A DNA stretch of 9,391 nucleotides from F23-D06 sp045130275. GTDB lineage: Bacteria > Bacteroidota > Bacteroidia > Bacteroidales > WCHB1-69. The stretch's first letter is position 1, and every line of letters begins with the position of its first letter. The notes under the pieces are model-generated. The model was not told the origin of the DNA. It did not search any database and worked only from the letters and a program-made list of their open reading frames with translations. The translations under genes were made by a program, and so were the position numbers. The stretch covers positions 1-9,391 of the forward strand of contig JBGUPL010000108.1 of NCBI GenBank assembly GCA_045130275.1, written 5' to 3'. This document shows, in pieces, positions 6,663-9,391 of this stretch.

Positions 6663-6674
6663 ATTTTAGGAAAC

Positions 6675-7379
6675 ATGAAATATAAACGCATACTGCTGAA
6701 ATTGAGCGGCGAATCGCTGACAGGTGATGATGGTTATGGTGTAAGTTACAGTCATATTGCGCACTACGCAACTGAAATCAAGTCTGCGGTGGATGCTGGA
6801 GTGCAAGTAGCCGTGGTCATCGGGGGTGGCAATATCTTTCGCGGAGTACAGGGCGCTTCTGCCGGTTTCGAACGCCGTCAGGGTGACCAAATGGGCATGC
6901 TGGCCACCATTATCAACGCTTTGGCGGTTCAAGGTGTGCTCGAAGAGATGGGCGTGAAAGCCAAAGTGCTCTCCGCCGTGAACATTGAAGGGGTCTGTGC
7001 GAAAACCTCCTGGCGTGCGGCCATCGAATCGCTGGAAGCCGGCTTCGTGACCCTCATCGGCGGCGGCACAGGCAACCCGTTCTTCACCACCGACACGGGC
7101 GCCGCACTTCGGGCGCTTGAAATCAAGGCCGACCTGCTTATCAAGGGCACCCGCGTCGATGGCGTCTATACCGCTGATCCTGAAAAAGACCCTTCCGCCA
7201 CCAAATTCACCGAACTCACCCTCGCTGAAGCCTATCAGAAGAAGCTCAAAATCATGGATATGACCGCCTTCGCACTCTGCCAGGACAATCAAATGCCCAT
7301 CTACGTTTATGACGCCAACACCAAAGGCAATTTGCTGAAAGTGCTCAAAGGCGAACCTATTGGAACCCTTTTATACTAA
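6675..7379 (+). CDS. pyrH: UMP kinase (uridylate kinase)
   Basis: Phosphorylates UMP to UDP with ATP, the step feeding all pyrimidine nucleotides after UMP; cytosolic, normally a hexamer and essential. The 234-residue product is full length and of the bacterial amino-acid-kinase fold, unrelated to eukaryotic UMP kinases. KLSGE (9-13) starts the ATP/phosphate site. GGGNIFRG (50-57) and DQMGMLAT (71-78) line the UMP and regulatory regions, GGTGNPFFTTDT (130-141) binds UMP, and KGTRVDGVYTADP (157-169) binds ATP. MDMTAFALCQDN near 195-206 is the usual late motif. It is followed after 5 bases by a membrane protein and then by frr, a common companion of pyrH in bacteria. A promoter box at 6647-6654 suggests it heads its own transcript. 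Confidence 0.97.
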   Translation: MKYKRILLKLSGESLTGDDGYGVSYSHIAHYATEIKSAVDAGVQVAVVIGGGNIFRGVQGASAGFERRQGDQMGMLATIINALAVQGVLEEMGVKAKVLSAVNIEGVCAKTSWRAAIESLEAGFVTLIGGGTGNPFFTTDTGAALRALEIKADLLIKGTRVDGVYTADPEKDPSATKFTELTLAEAYQKKLKIMDMTAFALCQDNQMPIYVYDANTKGNLLKVLKGEPIGTLLY

Positions 7380-7384
7380 ACAAT

Positions 7385-7819
7385 ATGGCTGAAAACAATC
7401 AAAACATTCCGGACATTTCGCCCGAAGAAGCGGCGAAATTGGCAAAAATGGCCGCCCGCAGAACTTCATTCAAGATCCATCTCGCCATTTTCATCCTGGC
7501 AAATGCCTTCTTGTGGGTAGTTTGGTATTTCCTCTTCAGAGGCAAAGAGGACATCACTTTCCTCAAGGCCATCCTCTTCCTGCTGATCGTATGGCTGCTC
7601 GCCATCGTCCTTCATTATATGATTGTCTATAAATGGACAAAATCTTATAAGGAGAAAGAATTAACTTCTTTGAAAAAACTGCGTCTAAGGCAGCTGCAGG
7701 AAATTGAAAGCCTGAAGGCTGAAATGGCCCAAAGAAAGAGTCTGGAAGAAACCGATTCTGATGACGCTGAAGAATCAAAAGAAGAAAGCGAACATAAAAA
7801 CCCGAATTTTATTGACTAA
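7385..7819 (+). CDS. Small membrane protein, 2TM-domain type, acidic coiled-coil tail
   Basis: A 144-residue protein of unknown function. Residues 1-30 are polar, with EEAAKLAKMAARRTSFKIH leading into the membrane, the kind of entry seen in the 2TM domain family. Two hydrophobic segments follow (about 33-51 and 60-81), joined by a short loop RGKEDITF. Trp and Phe sit at the membrane edges. From about 84 a charged helix, likely coiled coil (KEKELTSLKKLRLRQLQEIE), runs to about 116, and a strongly acidic tail rich in Glu, Asp and Ser ends the protein. Both ends are probably cytoplasmic. It lies 5 bases after pyrH and 12 bases before frr, so it is translated from the same message. A membrane scaffold is conceivable but nothing in the sequence shows one. 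Confidence 0.85.
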   Translation: MAENNQNIPDISPEEAAKLAKMAARRTSFKIHLAIFILANAFLWVVWYFLFRGKEDITFLKAILFLLIVWLLAIVLHYMIVYKWTKSYKEKELTSLKKLRLRQLQEIESLKAEMAQRKSLEETDSDDAEESKEESEHKNPNFID

Positions 7820-7831
7820 AAACACAAAAAA

Positions 7832-8389
7832 ATGGATACACAAACCTGCTTGAAACAAGCGAAAGACAGTATGAACGCCACAGTGGTGCATTTTGATAAA
7901 GAGTTGCAAAAGGTCCGTGCCGGCAAGGCTTCCCCGCAAATGCTGGACGGCATCAAAGTCGATTACTACGGCAATCCCACGCCCATCGACCAAGTGGCCA
8001 ACGTAAACACCCCTGACGCTCACCAAATCGTCATCCAACCCTGGGAGCGCAATATGCTGCCCGTGATTGAGAAAGCTATCCTCGCCGCCAATATCGGCGT
8101 GACACCCCAGAACAACGGCGAATTCATCCGTTTGGTGATTCCCGCCCCGACCGAGGAACGCCGCAAAGAACTCGTGAAAAAAGCCAAACAGGACGCCGAG
8201 CAAACCAAAGTGGCCATCCGTAACATCCGCCGTACCGCCAACGATGACGCCAAAAAACTGAAAGACGAAGGCGTGGAGGAAGATGCCGTCAAGAAACTGG
8301 AAACCGACATCCAGAAAGCCACCGACGAGGCCATCAGCAAGGTGGACAAAATCATGGAGGCCAAAGAGAAAGAAATCATGACCGTTTAA
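7832..8389 (+). CDS. frr: Ribosome recycling factor
   Basis: With EF-G it splits the post-termination ribosome so that subunits can be reused; cytosolic and essential. The 185-residue product is full length. The N-terminal helix contains KVRAGKASPQML (27-38), followed by the beta domain with VDYYGNPTPIDQVANV (43-58) and PWERNMLPVIEKAI (70-83). Helix two has RLVIPAPTEERRKELVKKA, then VAIRNIRRTANDD (127-139), whose arginines contact ribosomal RNA in the known complexes, and a lysine- and glutamate-rich third helix. It lies 12 bases after the 2TM protein gene with an A-rich ribosome-binding region, and 24 bases before gcvH. Nothing is missing or unusual. Confidence 0.97.
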   Translation: MDTQTCLKQAKDSMNATVVHFDKELQKVRAGKASPQMLDGIKVDYYGNPTPIDQVANVNTPDAHQIVIQPWERNMLPVIEKAILAANIGVTPQNNGEFIRLVIPAPTEERRKELVKKAKQDAEQTKVAIRNIRRTANDDAKKLKDEGVEEDAVKKLETDIQKATDEAISKVDKIMEAKEKEIMTV

Positions 8390-8413
8390 TTTTTCATTTA
8401 TAAACTTACAAGT

Positions 8414-8791
8414 ATGAATATTCCTGAAAATTTGAAGTATTCCCAGGACCACGAATGGTTGAAAGTGGATGGTGAATTTGCATTGGTGGGCATTACCGCT
8501 CACGCCGCCAACGAATTGGGCGACATTGTGTTCCTCGACATCCCCTCCGTGGGTGAAACGTTGGACAAAGACGAGGTTTTCGGCTCCATTGAGGCTGTGA
8601 AGACCGTCGCCGACTTGCTGTTGCCCGTCGCCGGCGAGGTTGTTGAATTCAACGAGGCTCTCGAAGGCGAACCCGCTCTCGTGAACAGCGATCCTTACGG
8701 CCAGGGCTGGATCGTCAAGATCAAAATGACGGAACCCGACCAGGTTGCCGACCTGATGGACGCCGCCGCCTATACCGCCATGCTGGGATAA
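8414..8791 (+). CDS. gcvH: Glycine cleavage system H protein
   Basis: Lipoyl carrier that shuttles the aminomethyl group between the P, T and L proteins of glycine cleavage, giving CO2, ammonia, methylene-tetrahydrofolate and NADH. The 125-residue product has the expected length. It opens with LKYSQDHEWLKVDG (7-20), continues with VGITAHAANELGDIVFLDIP, and places the lipoylated lysine at Lys63 in FGSIEAVKTVADL. The end has NSDPYGQGWIVKIK. The partner genes gcvP and gcvT are not in the window, and the gene instead follows frr by 24 bases, probably on the same transcript. That gap is too short for a glycine riboswitch and contains no promoter match. H proteins can also serve lipoate transfer to other complexes, which may explain an isolated gcvH (inference). 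Confidence 0.96.
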   Translation: MNIPENLKYSQDHEWLKVDGEFALVGITAHAANELGDIVFLDIPSVGETLDKDEVFGSIEAVKTVADLLLPVAGEVVEFNEALEGEPALVNSDPYGQGWIVKIKMTEPDQVADLMDAAAYTAMLG

Positions 8792-8816
8792 TCTTTCCTT
8801 CCAACGGTTAACATTT

Positions 8817-8852
8817 CGTAGAGGCGCACAGCTGTGCGCCTCTACGTGTTTT
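8817..8852 (+). terminator. Perfect 30-bp palindrome, likely terminator and dispersed repeat
   Basis: The half-site CGTAGAGGCGCACAG (8817-8831) is followed at once by its exact reverse complement (8832-8846), and then TGTTTT (8847-8852). As RNA this is a very stable hairpin 25 bases after the gcvH stop and should end the trmO-gcvH block. The CGTAGAG...CTCTACG form is one I associate with palindromic repeats scattered through Bacteroidota genomes. A degenerate copy of its left end is at 9349-9360. Confidence 0.75.
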
Positions 8853-8854
8853 AA

Positions 8855-9335
8855 GCGAGGTGGTGTTTTGGGAGAAAAGCGTCTTATTTCGTTGCCAAAT
8901 TGTATCAGTCTATCGACACCACATCGTGGGTGCAGACCTCGTAGCCGCCGCCCTTGTTACTGCCCGTGGCTGCCTTTGCTACAGTGTATGTACAAGGACG
9001 ACTCCTTGGTCTATTTGGCTCATGAGGATTTGGGATGTTACCAAAGCTGTACAGGTGATAATTCCTACATTTGGGAAGGTGTGCCGACACATTCGTCGTT
9101 GGTCATGAACCTCTACCCCAACCCCGCCACGGAGTATGTGGTGCTGGACCTGAGCACAAGGGAGGAAATGGATGGTTCAGTGATGATCACAGACATGTTA
9201 GGGAGGCAATGTCTCCAACAGAAGGCTGAAGGAACAAAATGCCAAATCTCGGTATCGGATCTGCCTGTGGGGATGTATTTTCTGACTTATGCGGACGGGA
9301 AGAAGAAGGTGACGAAAAAGTTCTTAAAGGAATAA
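8855..9335 (+). pseudogene. Remnant of a type IX secreted protein (C-terminal sorting domain)
   Basis: The frame ending at the TAA at 9333-9335 encodes a complete type A T9SS C-terminal domain of about 79 residues: NLYPNPATEYVVLDLS, then GSVMITDMLGRQC, then ISVSDLPVGMYFLTYADG and a basic end VTKKFLKE. Such domains are cut off as the cargo crosses the outer membrane. Upstream there is no signal peptide, credible start codon or cargo domain. In-frame sequence from about 8988 (MYKDDSLVYLAHEDLG) still looks protein-like. Before that, protein-like sequence sits in another frame (8855-8941, including KLYQSIDTTSWVQTS) and runs into a TAG at 8942-8944. I read this as the 3' end of a broken gene with at least one stop and one frameshift. 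A short expressed ORF from ATG 8988 is possible but would lack a secretion signal. Confidence 0.7.
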
Positions 9336-9348
9336 CGCCTTATGGAAT

Positions 9349-9375
9349 CGTAGAGACGTGCCCTGCCGCGTCCCC
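9349..9375. repeat. Degenerate second copy of the palindromic repeat
   Basis: CGTAGAGACG (9349-9358) matches the first ten bases of the palindrome at 8817 in nine positions. The expected right arm is present only in decayed form (CGCGTCCCC, 9367-9375, where CGYGTCTCTACG would be expected). It begins 13 bases after the stop of the T9SS remnant. The last bases of the window after it contain no visible feature. Confidence 0.45.
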
Positions 9376-9391
9376 ACAACACTCCGCCCCC

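Noticed and set aside
6666..7292. Minus-strand open frame (208 codons) opposite pyrH
   Set aside because: The plus strand carries all UMP kinase motifs; the antisense translation has no recognisable domain.
8390..8413. Glycine riboswitch before gcvH
   Set aside because: The gap to frr is only 24 bases, far too short for the aptamer.
7775..8503. Long minus-strand open frame (242 codons) opposite frr
   Set aside because: It is a shadow of frr: low-complexity Phe/His/Leu-rich translation without motifs, while the plus strand encodes an unmistakable ribosome recycling factor.
8860..9108. 82-codon plus-strand frame over the T9SS remnant
   Set aside because: Rich in Cys, Trp and Arg with no natural protein character; it overlaps the better-supported frame with the sorting domain.
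1..9391. CRISPR array, tRNA or rRNA genes, insertion sequence with transposase
   Set aside because: No regularly spaced repeats beyond the two-unit ones listed, no cloverleaf or rRNA-like sequence noticed, and no transposase frame. Reading by eye could miss a diverged element.

Overview
The window looks like a chromosomal piece from a member of the Bacteroidales (Bacteroidota). The reasons are promoter elements of the Bacteroidota type (TTTG, about 19 bases, TAnnTTTG), A-rich ribosome-binding regions mostly without Shine-Dalgarno sites, an iron/manganese superoxide dismutase very like those I recall from Porphyromonas and Bacteroides, and a type IX secretion C-terminal sorting domain. That sorting domain argues for a lineage other than gut Bacteroides, most of which lack type IX secretion. 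Genus is not determinable here.

Layout. Bases 2-139 hold the 3' end of a plus-strand gene whose product carries an 18-residue tandem repeat. It converges on sodB (minus strand, 172-753), with a short direct repeat between them. Bases 754-1070 are a divergent regulatory region with a promoter for sodB and one for a secreted GH3 glycosidase. The glycosidase gene has a long, AT-rich, hairpin-bearing leader, runs from 1071 to 3200, and ends in an intrinsic terminator. A textbook Bacteroidota promoter (3265-3295) then starts a three-gene unit: rpe, an exported protein of unknown function with a SHOCT-like C-terminus, and a FucP/GluP-type sugar permease. A strong terminator hairpin (5923-5949) closes it.

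The next block runs in one direction with small gaps: trmO (tRNA t6A37 methylation), pyrH (UMP kinase), a small 2TM-type membrane protein, frr (ribosome recycling factor) and gcvH (lipoyl carrier of glycine cleavage). A promoter-like TATCTTTG lies inside the 3' end of trmO and can drive pyrH and the genes after it. The block ends at a perfect 30-bp palindrome that probably acts as terminator and looks like a dispersed repeat. Beyond it is a decayed remnant of a type IX secreted protein, followed by a degenerate second copy of the palindrome's left end.

How the genes fit together. The GH3 enzyme, the sugar permease and Rpe could form a path from oligosaccharide to monosaccharide to pentose phosphate pathway, but a terminator and a new promoter separate the enzyme from the other two, so the link is an inference. 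The trmO-to-gcvH block is mostly translation and nucleotide housekeeping. I found no convincing novel multi-gene system. The points most worth a second look are the metal-preference residue of the SOD, the unknown exported protein, the terminator placed just upstream of trmO, and the palindrome-flanked remnant.
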